Source of the DNA: a virus | IMG/VR virus record: IMGVR_UViG_3300002180_000069 | Coordinates: 1-20,849 of that record | Direction: 5' to 3' (one strand) | Length of the DNA stretch: 20,849 nucleotides | In this document: in pieces, positions 6,310 to 13,765 of the stretch | Layout: every line of letters starts with the position of its first letter | How positions within the stretch are numbered: position 1 is the stretch's first letter | Program-made: the position numbers and the translations under genes | The notes under the pieces: generated by a model | What the model was told of the DNA's origin: nothing | The model's database searches: none | The model's input: only the letters and a program-made list of their open reading frames with translations

Positions 6310-6519
6310 TTATACCACTATAGTCTTGTGTCCAGCCATGGCTGCTCTACGTGCATTGGCTAGGCGTTGCCTGTAGGGGAGTGGTTGCTCAGTACTATTA
6401 GTTGGTGCATTGAGCTTGGATGTAGCATCAGCGAGCTTGGCTCTGAGGTTAGCTACTTGTTGGGTCAGTGCTTTGTGCTCTCTTATAAGCTCAGGTTTAG
6501 TTGTTTTGGAATAGTTCAT
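6310..6519 (-). CDS. 69-residue coiled-coil hypothetical protein
   Basis: The start is ATG 6519 (MNYSKTTKPEL), with CAGGAG 7-8 nt upstream; the in-frame extension beyond it lies in the leader. Residues 10-40 (LIREHKALTQQVANLRAKL) have leucines and hydrophobics at heptad spacing, so a short dimeric coiled coil is likely. The C-terminal part is basic (YRQRLANARRAAMAGHK). This layout suits a small DNA-associated or adaptor protein. It is the first gene of the leftward transcript that leaves the divergent hub and lies just downstream of hairpin element A and a sigma70-like promoter. No family is recognised. Confidence 0.65.
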   Translation of the reverse strand: MNYSKTTKPELIREHKALTQQVANLRAKLADATSKLNAPTNSTEQPLPYRQRLANARRAAMAGHKTIVV

Positions 6520-6545
6520 GGTGTTCTCCTGTGGGGGGTGTAGGT

Positions 6546-6584
6546 ACACACATCTATTTACTGCGGAATTGCATCAGCAATTTC
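6546..6584 (-). promoter_or_regulatory. recurring hairpin plus GTAAATA element, copy A
   Basis: Reading leftward, AATTGC, loop TGAT (6576-6573), GCAATT is followed by CCGCA and GTAAATAGATGTGTGT (6561-6546). The distance from loop to GTAAATA is 11 nt, as in copies B and C, although the stem sequences are unrelated. It lies about 27 nt ahead of the 69-residue protein start. Confidence 0.6.
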
Positions 6585-6754
6585 GTGAGACTGGTAGGGG
6601 GGTGGGGCCCCTTATGTTGGAAGAACACCGAAGTCGAATCCGAAGTGGGGTGGGCCTGTGGAGAGAAGGGTATAGGGTACCCCACTCGCTATCCCCCACT
6701 ATTTTTTATAAAATCACTATATACGTTTTGTAAAATTTATGGCATACTTTTTAC
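6585..6754. other. G-rich divergent intergenic hub between leftward and rightward blocks
   Basis: No gene is supported here. The stretch has G runs and perfect palindromes GGGGCCCC (6604-6611) and GGGTACCC (6675-6682). AGTGGGG (6644-6650) can pair with CCCCACT (6694-6700), followed on the + strand by a run of six T. An AT-rich segment follows (6701-6750). It separates divergent transcription units and lies just before the terminase region, a position where cos or pac sites are often found, but nothing proves one. Confidence 0.4.
6705..6734 (-). promoter_or_regulatory. sigma70-like promoter driving the leftward small genes
   Basis: On the - strand TTTACA (6734-6729) is followed after 18 bases by TATAAA (6710-6705), or after 17 by TTATAA. 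The start of transcription would fall near 6698. The leader would then run through the G-rich hub and element A to the 69-residue gene. The AT-rich context makes a chance match possible. Confidence 0.45.
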
Positions 6755-7474
6755 ATGAGTATTAAAAAATCTTTTAGTGCAATGCACCAACGGTGTAAAA
6801 ATCCTAATAACCCTAATTATTATAGATATGGGGGAGTGGGGATTACTGTTTGTGAACGGTGGGATTCTTTCGAAGCTTTTTGTGAAGATATGGCCCCTCG
6901 TCCTATAGGGATGTCTTTAGATAGGATTGATTCTCTTGGAGATTACACCCCTGAGAATTGTAGATGGGCAACTCCATTAGAACAGATGCAAAATCGCGTG
7001 GATTCTATATATTGTGAACATAGAGGGGAAAGTAAAACTCTTTCTGAATGGTGTAACGAGCTTAAACTTAACTATAGTTTTGTTTATAGGCACCTCAAAG
7101 CGGGAAAGAACATCGAGGAAATCATGACATTAAAATTTAATGATACATACCGTTCTAAATGGGGAGCTATAGAAATTAATGGAGTAACTAGAAAATTAAA
7201 AGAGTGGTGCGTAGAATATAGAAAGCCTTACCCAACTGTCTACGCTCGAATTCGCCGGGGAATTGATCCACTAACAGCACTAACCCAAGATAATGTTCAC
7301 ACAGGGCGTACAAAATATAAAAAATTTGATTCTAAATACGCAGCGATAAAAATCCGTGGGAGAACACAGTCTCTTTCTGATTGGTGTAGAGAGTATGGTA
7401 TTCTCTACCAAACAGCATACTATGCTCTGTTTATAAAAGGGGTCGCCCCTTGGAAAGTCTTTCCGCGTGTTTGA
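6755..7474 (+). CDS. HNH endonuclease with three C-terminal HTH-like repeats
   Basis: This 239-residue protein has an HNH-type core in residues 1-82: AMHQRCKNPNNPNYYRYGG, GITVCERW, MSLDRIDSLGDYTPENCRWAT and the MQNR tail, as in common phage homing-type nucleases. Three related modules follow, at about 90-130, 138-177 and 197-236, each with hydrophobic start, Thr-x-x-Leu, EWC or DWC, then Y-x-x-(V/A)Y and a Gly turn; they are probably helix-turn-helix DNA-recognition repeats. Its AT-rich codons contrast with the terminase genes, indicating separate acquisition. No Shine-Dalgarno precedes the ATG, and family members often have a few more N-terminal residues, so the start may be trimmed or expression weak. 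Nucleases beside terminases sometimes assist packaging, but homing is the simpler reading. Confidence 0.85.
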   Translation: MSIKKSFSAMHQRCKNPNNPNYYRYGGVGITVCERWDSFEAFCEDMAPRPIGMSLDRIDSLGDYTPENCRWATPLEQMQNRVDSIYCEHRGESKTLSEWCNELKLNYSFVYRHLKAGKNIEEIMTLKFNDTYRSKWGAIEINGVTRKLKEWCVEYRKPYPTVYARIRRGIDPLTALTQDNVHTGRTKYKKFDSKYAAIKIRGRTQSLSDWCREYGILYQTAYYALFIKGVAPWKVFPRV

Positions 7475-7541
7475 GTTCTCTTCGCAGCCGAGCTACACTT
7501 CCGGTAAGTACCAATGGAGAACTTTAAGAGGTGTCATATCT

Positions 7542-8051
7542 ATGTCGGAGCCTACCCGCCCGTGTAATTCACACGAACGTCTTTTTTGCGAAGCTATTTC
7601 TATTGGGATGAAACCGTCCCAGGCTGCAAAACACGCTGGTTGGAAAGAGCCTTATCGCAGAGCCGCTTCAAATGCGTTAAGACGTCCCTGTGTAAAGGCG
7701 TACTTGGAAAAACTGCAGAAAAAAGCCAGTAAGCAGGCTGATATCACCCGTGCAGATGTGCTTGAAGGGTTGAAGGAAGCTATCTACGATGCAAAATTAG
7801 GCGCAGACCCCCAGTCACAAATCGCTGGTTGGCGTGAAATTGGTAAGATTATTGGTATCTACGCTCCTGAAGAGAAGAAAATCCTGGTTGAATCGGATAA
7901 GTTGGTCGCCCTTGCTCAGTTGGAGTCTCTACCTGAGTCACGACTGTTGGAGTTGGCCGGTGAAGAGGCCCTTGAAGGTGAATTCTCCTTGATAGATGAG
8001 GATGATGACGAAGCTGAGTCTTTCACTGGGGAAAATCATGCCACGCACTAA
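7542..8051 (+). CDS. terS: terminase small subunit
   Basis: The start is ATG 7542 (MSEPTRPCNSHERL), with AGAGGTG about 9 nt upstream; a longer frame from 7467 lacks a ribosome site. The 169-residue protein fits the Terminase_2-type small subunit: an N-terminal helix-turn-helix (residues about 10-58, FCEAISIGMKPSQAAKHAGW, then NALRRPCVKAYLEKLQ), a central helical oligomerisation segment (ITRADVLEGLKEAIYDAK to REIGKIIGIYAPE, 69-110) and an acidic C-terminal tail. The small subunit recognises the packaging site and hands DNA to TerL. It overlaps terL by 14 nt, and gene order supports the assignment. Confidence 0.85.
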   Translation: MSEPTRPCNSHERLFCEAISIGMKPSQAAKHAGWKEPYRRAASNALRRPCVKAYLEKLQKKASKQADITRADVLEGLKEAIYDAKLGADPQSQIAGWREIGKIIGIYAPEEKKILVESDKLVALAQLESLPESRLLELAGEEALEGEFSLIDEDDDEAESFTGENHATH

Positions 8052-10008
8052 ACACGAACGAAGAACTGGCATGCGTCATTGTGCTGAGTGTAAGAAGGAT
8101 AAGCCGAAGGAGCAGTTTGGCCGCTCTCAATCAATCTGTATTACGTGTCGGGAGAAGCGTGATGCCGCAGCGTTTAAGAAAAAAGCTGAAAAACGCCAGC
8201 TTGCCCGTGAAAAGAAGAAACAGAACTCTATAGAAGCGAAGAGGTTGGCACGGGTCACCCATCACACGCGTAAACACGCCGCGAAAGTCCGAGTAGCGAA
8301 TAAGCAGAAGAAGGAAGAGGCACAACAGGCCAATGTTGTCGCTACTCAAGAGCTGGCCAAGCGTGAATTGGCCCGTAGAAGCCTGGTAAACTTCATAACC
8401 CGGTTCAAATCCGACTATCAGGCCGGTTGGGTGCACAAAATCGTGTGCGCCAAGCTGGAAAAGTTTGCACAGGACGTAATTGATAAAAAATCACCTCGTT
8501 TGATGGTTTTTATGCCCCCTCGAACTGGTAAATCACTCATTGCTTCTCAAGATTTCCCCTCCTGGATCCTTGGACACTACCCACAGCTTGAATTTATCGC
8601 TGCATCCTATGCTGTTTCTCTTCCGTTGAGTTTTTCACGTAAAGTGAAAGACCGGTTAGCCGATCCGATGTATCAGGCCATGTTTGAAGAGACTAAATTG
8701 CACCCGAAAGTGCAGGCGGCAGAGCACTGGATGACTACTGAAGGCGGTGGTTACATCGCAGCGGGTGTCGGTGGTGGTATTACCGGGCGTGGTGCTGATA
8801 TTTTGAATATTGACGACCCGGTGAAGGATGCACAGGAAGCAGACTCTGAAACTGTGCAGGAAGCGGTGTGGGACTGGTACGGCTCGACTGCTCGTACTCG
8901 TTTAGCTCCGGGTGGAGGCGTGTTGTTAATCCAGACCCGGTGGTCTGATCGTGATCTGGCAGGGCGGTTACTCGAACACCAGAAGGAGCAGGAGGAGGAA
9001 TTCCAGGATCGCATCGATGACCTCGATGAGAAGATGAAAGCGACGGAAGATCCAACTAAACTGCTCCAGCTCCAGGAGGAGATCCGGTTTCTAACCGAGA
9101 AGTCGGAGAAAGAGATCGAGAAGTGGGACGTGTTGTCGCTGGCGGCAATAAACACTGAGCATGATGAGTTCTGGCACAAGTCGAAGGGTAAGATTGTGCA
9201 CGAGTATGGCCCACATACCCAGCTCCTCAGACGTAAAAACTGCGCTCTGCATCCGGAGAGATTTGATGAGATAGCACTGGCGCGGATAAAGAGGGTGTTG
9301 CAGCCACGTCACTGGTCAGCGCTGTACCAGCAGAACCCGGTACCGGATGAGGGGCTGTACTTCAGGAAGGAGATGTTCCGGTACGAGCCTAAACTGTCAG
9401 ATCAAGCGTGGAGGCGGTGGAATATTTTCATTGCCTGGGACTTGGCCATCGGTCAGCGGCAGACTAACGACTGGACAGTGGGGCTGATCGGTGCGCATGA
9501 CCCTGAAGATCGACTACACTTGTTGGATATGGTGCGGGTGAAGACCGATATGCTGGCTGAAACTATTGTTGGGGCTGCGGTGCCGTATAAAGCTCAGTTA
9601 CAGAAGTTGGGGCTGGAGCAGGGGCAGATACAGATGGCTGTGATGCCGACGTTGAAGAAAGAGATGCGCAGGGAGCGGATGTACATGTCGTTGGATGATA
9701 CGCTGAAACCGGTGACTGATAAGTTGGCTCGGGCACGCCCTGCACAGGGCTGGTTGCAGCAGGGCAGGATACTGCTGCCGCAGGGTGAGCCGTGGGTAGA
9801 GGTGTTTACGTCGGAGTTGCTGAGGTTCCCTAATGGTACATTTGATGATATCGTTGACTCGCTGGCGTGGCTGGTGCGCATGGTAGCGCACCATGAGCCA
9901 CCGCGTATGAAGAAGAAAAAGAAGAAGAAAGGCTGGAAGGACAAGATGAAAGGACAGCTGGCCACGCGAGGCAGAGTCGGTAGCGGCAACGGGGCGATGA
10001 GTGCGTAA
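8038..10008 (+). CDS. terL: terminase large subunit with zinc-ribbon-like N-terminal extension
   Basis: The start is ATG 8038 (MPRTKHERRT), with GGGGA upstream, giving 656 residues. Residues 15-37 hold CAEC and CITC, a probable zinc ribbon, followed by a basic helical linker to about 110. The packaging ATPase then starts: ARRSLVNFI, Walker A MPPRTGKS (159-166), Walker B ILNIDD (Asp259, Asp260) and a motif near LLIQTRW. Residues about 313-365 form a charged coiled-coil insertion. The C-terminal nuclease has AWDLA (Asp468), NDWT (Asp478) and DDIVDSLAW (Asp604). It cuts and translocates phage DNA into the procapsid. The zinc-ribbon-like extension and coiled-coil insertion are unusual compared with typical 450-550-residue relatives. 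It ends in a Lys-rich tail. Confidence 0.95.
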   Translation: MPRTKHERRTGMRHCAECKKDKPKEQFGRSQSICITCREKRDAAAFKKKAEKRQLAREKKKQNSIEAKRLARVTHHTRKHAAKVRVANKQKKEEAQQANVVATQELAKRELARRSLVNFITRFKSDYQAGWVHKIVCAKLEKFAQDVIDKKSPRLMVFMPPRTGKSLIASQDFPSWILGHYPQLEFIAASYAVSLPLSFSRKVKDRLADPMYQAMFEETKLHPKVQAAEHWMTTEGGGYIAAGVGGGITGRGADILNIDDPVKDAQEADSETVQEAVWDWYGSTARTRLAPGGGVLLIQTRWSDRDLAGRLLEHQKEQEEEFQDRIDDLDEKMKATEDPTKLLQLQEEIRFLTEKSEKEIEKWDVLSLAAINTEHDEFWHKSKGKIVHEYGPHTQLLRRKNCALHPERFDEIALARIKRVLQPRHWSALYQQNPVPDEGLYFRKEMFRYEPKLSDQAWRRWNIFIAWDLAIGQRQTNDWTVGLIGAHDPEDRLHLLDMVRVKTDMLAETIVGAAVPYKAQLQKLGLEQGQIQMAVMPTLKKEMRRERMYMSLDDTLKPVTDKLARARPAQGWLQQGRILLPQGEPWVEVFTSELLRFPNGTFDDIVDSLAWLVRMVAHHEPPRMKKKKKKKGWKDKMKGQLATRGRVGSGNGAMSA

Positions 10009-10024
10009 CTCTTAGGGAGATAGC

Positions 10025-10492
10025 ATGGCGAAAAAACACAAGAAGTCTCGTAAACCGATTTTGTGTTTGGATTTTGATGGAGTGCTCCACTCTTATACCA
10101 GTGGGTGGCAGGGGGCACGGGTGATTAGTGATTTACCGGTAGAGGGGACACAACCATTTTTGATAGAAGCACTAATGCACTTTGATGTACAAATTTACTC
10201 CGCTCGGTCAGCGCAGTGGGGTGGACGTCGGGCCATGAAACGGTGGCTGAAACAAGCACTGTATGGTTATTTCCAGACTATTGAGGGGTTCAAACACTGG
10301 GATTTTAATACGGCAGGATTTGGAACTCATGACGAAGAAGCTCTGCACCAGACTAAGCTTATTTTAGAGCAAATCAAATTCCCTCTTACTAAGCCACCAG
10401 CATCTGTAACTATCGATGATCGAGCGTGGTGTTTTAATGGGGTCTTTCCTAATATAGAAGCGCTCAAAGAATTTGAGCCTTGGAACAAGTAA
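10025..10492 (+). CDS. HAD-superfamily phosphatase-like protein
   Basis: This 155-residue protein has the HAD signature: hydrophobic strand and CLDFDGVLHS (nucleophile Asp16, acid Asp18), motif II VQIYSARS (Ser59), a candidate motif III Lys near 123 and motif IV SVTIDDRA (Asp131, Asp132). There is no large cap domain; the short insert after motif I suggests a substrate open to large molecules such as nucleic-acid ends or nucleotides. The reaction would be magnesium-dependent phosphate transfer; the substrate is unknown. GGGAGA lies about 6 nt before the ATG. It sits between terL and portal genes, so it is made with the packaging proteins. A 5' or 3' end-processing role is a guess from context. 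Confidence 0.8.
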   Translation: MAKKHKKSRKPILCLDFDGVLHSYTSGWQGARVISDLPVEGTQPFLIEALMHFDVQIYSARSAQWGGRRAMKRWLKQALYGYFQTIEGFKHWDFNTAGFGTHDEEALHQTKLILEQIKFPLTKPPASVTIDDRAWCFNGVFPNIEALKEFEPWNK

Positions 10493-10502
10493 GGGTGTAT
10501 GT

Positions 10503-12614
10503 ATGACAATGACCAGCCAGGTTGCTACAGAGCAAGCAGAACACTATGTGTATTGTCGTGATAACGGACACACTAAGTTTTTAGAGAAAGCCAAGAAGTG
10601 TGAGAATTTCTTTGCTGGCATACAGTGGGACGAAGAGGATCTGGCCAAGTTACGACGCACCCGTCGTCCAGCCCTGACTATGAATAAGGTGCTGCCGAGC
10701 ATGGCCAGTATCTTCGGTGAACAGATTGAGAATCGGGCGGAGATTGGATTCCGGCCTTCGAAGAATGGGAACCAGGAGACGGCTGACGCACTGTCAAAGG
10801 TGTGGATACAGATTCAGAACAACACACAGCTGACCTGGAAAGAGTCAGCTGTTTTTGATGATGGGAGTATTACCAGTCGGGGCTTCTTCGATGTACGCCT
10901 GGGATTTAACGATTCTGTGTTTGGAGAGGTGAAGATTGAATCACTGAATCCTAATAATGTGGTCCTGGATCCGGATGCCGAAGAGTATGATCCGGACTAT
11001 TGGAAAGAGCTGTTTATATCCAAATGGTTCAGTCTGGATGACATCGAACTGACTTGGGGGGCTGCTGCCAAGAAGGAGCTGGAACACAAGACCAAGTCGA
11101 ACTATATGTATGGGTATGACTTCATCGATACCAGGCCGGATACTTTCGGTGGTAGTCGGCGCAGGACTGCTGATGATGCCAACGCAGCGCATCGGCGCAG
11201 AATTCGTATTCTGGAGCGTCAGTATAAGAAAGTTGAACAGCGCGAACACTTCGTAGACCTGGTTACTGGCGACACTCGTATTATTCCGAAAGATATGGAT
11301 CGGGAGAAGATCCGCCTCATCATGCAGGCGTTCAACCTCGGCACTATTTCCCGCCCTACCGATGCTTACTGGTGGACTGTAACTGCTGACGACGTAGTAC
11401 TGCATCACGAGCGCAGCCCGTATAAACACTTCACTGTAGTTCCGTATTTCCCGTTTTTTCGCAGAGGCAACACCATCGGCTTGGTTGAGAATATGATCGG
11501 GCCGCAGGAGCTGTACAATAAGAGCTCTAGCCAGGAGCTGCATGTAATCAATACTACTGCCAACAGCGGGTGGAAGATCAAGACCGGTTCGTTGCAGAAT
11601 ATGGATATCGAAGAGGTGGAGGAGCGTGGAGCTGAGACTGGTCTGGTGATGGAGCTGGACGATATCAACAACGCTGATAAGATCACCGCCAATGCCATTC
11701 CGACTGGACTGGAGCGGGTAGCGTTTAAAGCGGCTGAGGATTTGAAAGAGATCTCCATGTCTTCTGATTCCATGCGGGGTTTTGACCGAGCTGACGTGGC
11801 GGCTAAGGCCATTATGGCTAAGCAGGTACGTGGATCAGTGAACTTTGCCAAGCCTCTGGCTAACCTCGGCTTCACTCAGTTTCTTTTAGCACGTAACACT
11901 ACAGACATCGTGCAGGAGTATTATACTGAAGAACGGTTGATGCGTATCACCGGCAGCGACCTCAATGCTGAATCGGAGGAGTTCACCGTTAATCAGATGA
12001 CTCCGGAAGGGCGCATTGCTAACGACCTCACTCTGGGTGAATACGAACTGACTATTACTCAAGTGCCCCCACGCAATACGTTCGAAGAGTCTCAGTTCGA
12101 TGAGGCCATGCGTATGCGCGAGCAGGGCATTCCCATACCTGATGATGTAATTGTTGAGAATTCTCATCTGGCACGTAAAGGTGAAGTTGTTAAGCGCATC
12201 AAGGATAAGATGGGTGATGGCGAGCCGAGTCCGGAGCAGCAGGAGCTGCAGCGGCTGGAGGTCGAACTCAAGCGGCTTGAAGCTGATAAGATCAGAGCTG
12301 AGAACAGCCACAAACAATCAGAGACCGCACTTAACCTGGTACGGGCGCAGGAGACTGCTGAAGGCGAGGGGCGTAGTGGCGGTGGTGACAATGCCAAGTT
12401 GCTGGAAGCGCGTACTGAGCGTGAGCGTGTAGTTGCGGAGATGCGGCTGCAGAAGTATAAGATCGATGGAGAGTTGGATATCAAACGAGAGGAATTGAAC
12501 CTGGCGAGAGAAAAGATGCAGGCAGAACTCTTGTTGAAAAAAGCGACGGAAGCACAGAAGTTGTTGGTGTTGAAGTCACAAGAAAGTAAACCCGCAGAGA
12601 AACGAGGTGAATAA
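10503..12614 (+). CDS. portal protein (P22-like, long form)
   Basis: The start is ATG 10503 (MTMTSQVATEQAEHY), with AAGGG 7 nt upstream; a longer frame begins inside the HAD gene. The 703-residue protein has the P22-type portal layout: an N-terminal helical clip with RRPALTMNKV (about 54-63) and FGEQIENR, a wing and stem region with NPNNVVLDPDAEEYDPDYW, a conserved GPQELYNKSSSQELHVINTT segment, and SSDSMRGFD. From about residue 575 on it is a long charged coiled coil rich in Glu, Lys and Leu, which forms the barrel or internal tail. Portals make the dodecameric ring through which TerL pumps DNA. Gene order terL-portal-scaffold-capsid agrees. Confidence 0.92.
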   Translation: MTMTSQVATEQAEHYVYCRDNGHTKFLEKAKKCENFFAGIQWDEEDLAKLRRTRRPALTMNKVLPSMASIFGEQIENRAEIGFRPSKNGNQETADALSKVWIQIQNNTQLTWKESAVFDDGSITSRGFFDVRLGFNDSVFGEVKIESLNPNNVVLDPDAEEYDPDYWKELFISKWFSLDDIELTWGAAAKKELEHKTKSNYMYGYDFIDTRPDTFGGSRRRTADDANAAHRRRIRILERQYKKVEQREHFVDLVTGDTRIIPKDMDREKIRLIMQAFNLGTISRPTDAYWWTVTADDVVLHHERSPYKHFTVVPYFPFFRRGNTIGLVENMIGPQELYNKSSSQELHVINTTANSGWKIKTGSLQNMDIEEVEERGAETGLVMELDDINNADKITANAIPTGLERVAFKAAEDLKEISMSSDSMRGFDRADVAAKAIMAKQVRGSVNFAKPLANLGFTQFLLARNTTDIVQEYYTEERLMRITGSDLNAESEEFTVNQMTPEGRIANDLTLGEYELTITQVPPRNTFEESQFDEAMRMREQGIPIPDDVIVENSHLARKGEVVKRIKDKMGDGEPSPEQQELQRLEVELKRLEADKIRAENSHKQSETALNLVRAQETAEGEGRSGGGDNAKLLEARTERERVVAEMRLQKYKIDGELDIKREELNLAREKMQAELLLKKATEAQKLLVLKSQESKPAEKRGE

Positions 12615-12616
12615 TT

Positions 12617-13714
12617 ATGGGTAAGCAAGCAGTACAAGACCTGGATTGGAGTGATCCCAAGGCCGTAGCACAGGCGCGGGGTGATAACTTCGGTAAAGAG
12701 ACTGATGATGAGGTCAAGGATCCTGAAGCGGAAGCTGCGGCTAAGGCCGAAGCTGAAAAGACCGCAGCTGAAAAGGCTGAAGCTGATAAGATCAAAGCTG
12801 ATGCTGAGGCGAAAGTAGCTGAAGATGAAAAGGCTGACGCTGATGCCAAAGCTGCCAAGGGCGAGGATGATAAAAGTGGAGATGATAAGAGTGGAGATGA
12901 CGATAAGGGGCACATGGTTCCGAAGTCTCGCCTTGATTCCAAGGCTAAACGGGTACGTGAGCTGGAGGATCAGAACAACGCTCTACAGGACAAGCTGACT
13001 GATTACCAGCTCGCTGGGCAACCGGTGGAGAAGAAAGAGGAGCCTGAAGCTGATCCGCGTGAGGCCATCGATGAAGAGCTGGAGGAGCTGGAAGGGAAAC
13101 TTCTGGATGCCCTGGCTGATAACAACCGCGAAGCTGCGGTAATAATCCGGCGTGAGATTCGTGGTAAGGAGATGGCACTGATGCACCTGGATATAGCCGC
13201 CAGCAGCAAGCAGACAGCTACCGACGTAACGCAGAACTTGGAGCTGGAAGCAGCGTATGACGTGATCGAAAAGCGTTACCCCGCTCTGGATACTGAGTCG
13301 GATGATTATGATCAGAAACTGACTGATCAGGTGCAGCAGGTACGCGAGGCGTTCCTGGCTACCAATAAGTATTCTCCCGCCAATGCGTTGCTGGAAGCGG
13401 TGAAGATTGTACAGCCGGAGCCTGCAGCTAAAGCTGATGAGAGTGAAGCTAAGGCTGGTGAAGAGGAAGAAGAGGAGGGGGCTAAACTTACTGAAGAGCA
13501 GCAGGCGGAAGTCGAAAAACGTAAACAGAAAGCGGTGGAGAAAGCTGTGGATGCAGCCAACAAACAACCGCATGATATGTCAGGTGTTGGTGATGATGGC
13601 GACAAAGCTGGTAAGAGTGGACAGGATCCACTGCCATCAAAGATGACCATAACCGATTTTCGGGCTCTGCCGGAAGAAACGAAGAAACGGCTGCGTGGTG
13701 ATTACAACGTGTAA
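12617..13714 (+). CDS. probable capsid scaffolding protein
   Basis: This acidic 365-residue protein starts 2 nt after the portal stop, with GAGGTG upstream. Residues 30-100 are an Ala/Glu/Lys/Asp low-complexity helix with two KSGDD repeats. About 105-133 is coiled coil (SKAKRVRELEDQNNALQDKL). About 145-265 is a more ordered helical core containing EELEELEGKLLDALADNN and YDVIEKRYPALD. An acidic run EEEEEE lies at 282-287. The C-terminus ends with a basic KKRLRGDYNV segment, of the type that contacts capsid subunits in known scaffolds. Position between portal and capsid, size and composition all match scaffolding proteins, which shape the procapsid and then leave. No protease motif is seen. Confidence 0.8.
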   Translation: MGKQAVQDLDWSDPKAVAQARGDNFGKETDDEVKDPEAEAAAKAEAEKTAAEKAEADKIKADAEAKVAEDEKADADAKAAKGEDDKSGDDKSGDDDKGHMVPKSRLDSKAKRVRELEDQNNALQDKLTDYQLAGQPVEKKEEPEADPREAIDEELEELEGKLLDALADNNREAAVIIRREIRGKEMALMHLDIAASSKQTATDVTQNLELEAAYDVIEKRYPALDTESDDYDQKLTDQVQQVREAFLATNKYSPANALLEAVKIVQPEPAAKADESEAKAGEEEEEEGAKLTEEQQAEVEKRKQKAVEKAVDAANKQPHDMSGVGDDGDKAGKSGQDPLPSKMTITDFRALPEETKKRLRGDYNV

Positions 13715-13725
13715 AAACCAAGACG

Positions 13726-13741
13726 GAGGGCTGCGGCCCTC
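13726..13741 (+). other. short stem-loop between scaffold and Tad2-like genes
   Basis: GAGGGC, loop TGCG, GCCCTC forms a perfect 6-bp hairpin 12 nt after the scaffold stop. There is no U-tract after it, so it is more likely an RNA-stability or attenuating structure than a full terminator. Confidence 0.4.
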
Positions 13742-13765
13742 TACTACTTATAGAGGTAAATAATA

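Noticed and set aside
6647-6677. A G-quadruplex formed by four G runs
   Set aside because: One loop is 13 nt long and one G run pair is separated by GG-containing sequence; too weak to call without experiment.
6644-6707. A + strand rho-independent terminator in the hub (AGTGGGG/CCCCACT plus six T)
   Set aside because: The loop is over 40 nt, and no + strand transcription unit is known to its left, so it was described only as a feature of the hub.
9594-10118. Antisense frames over the end of terL
   Set aside because: No ribosome sites, composition expected from the complementary Lys-rich and GC-biased codons, and full overlap with a firm gene.
12164-12913. Long antisense reading frame (about 249 codons) across the portal and scaffold genes
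   Set aside because: It is a mirror of low-complexity coiled-coil coding sequence, is rich in Ser/Leu/Phe, has no ribosome site and overlaps two clear genes.
13756-13762. A possible fourth copy of the GTAAATA element on the + strand
   Set aside because: The upstream hairpin has a TGCG loop and lies 20 nt away instead of 11; the sequence is explained as the spacer between Shine-Dalgarno and ATG of the Tad2-like gene.
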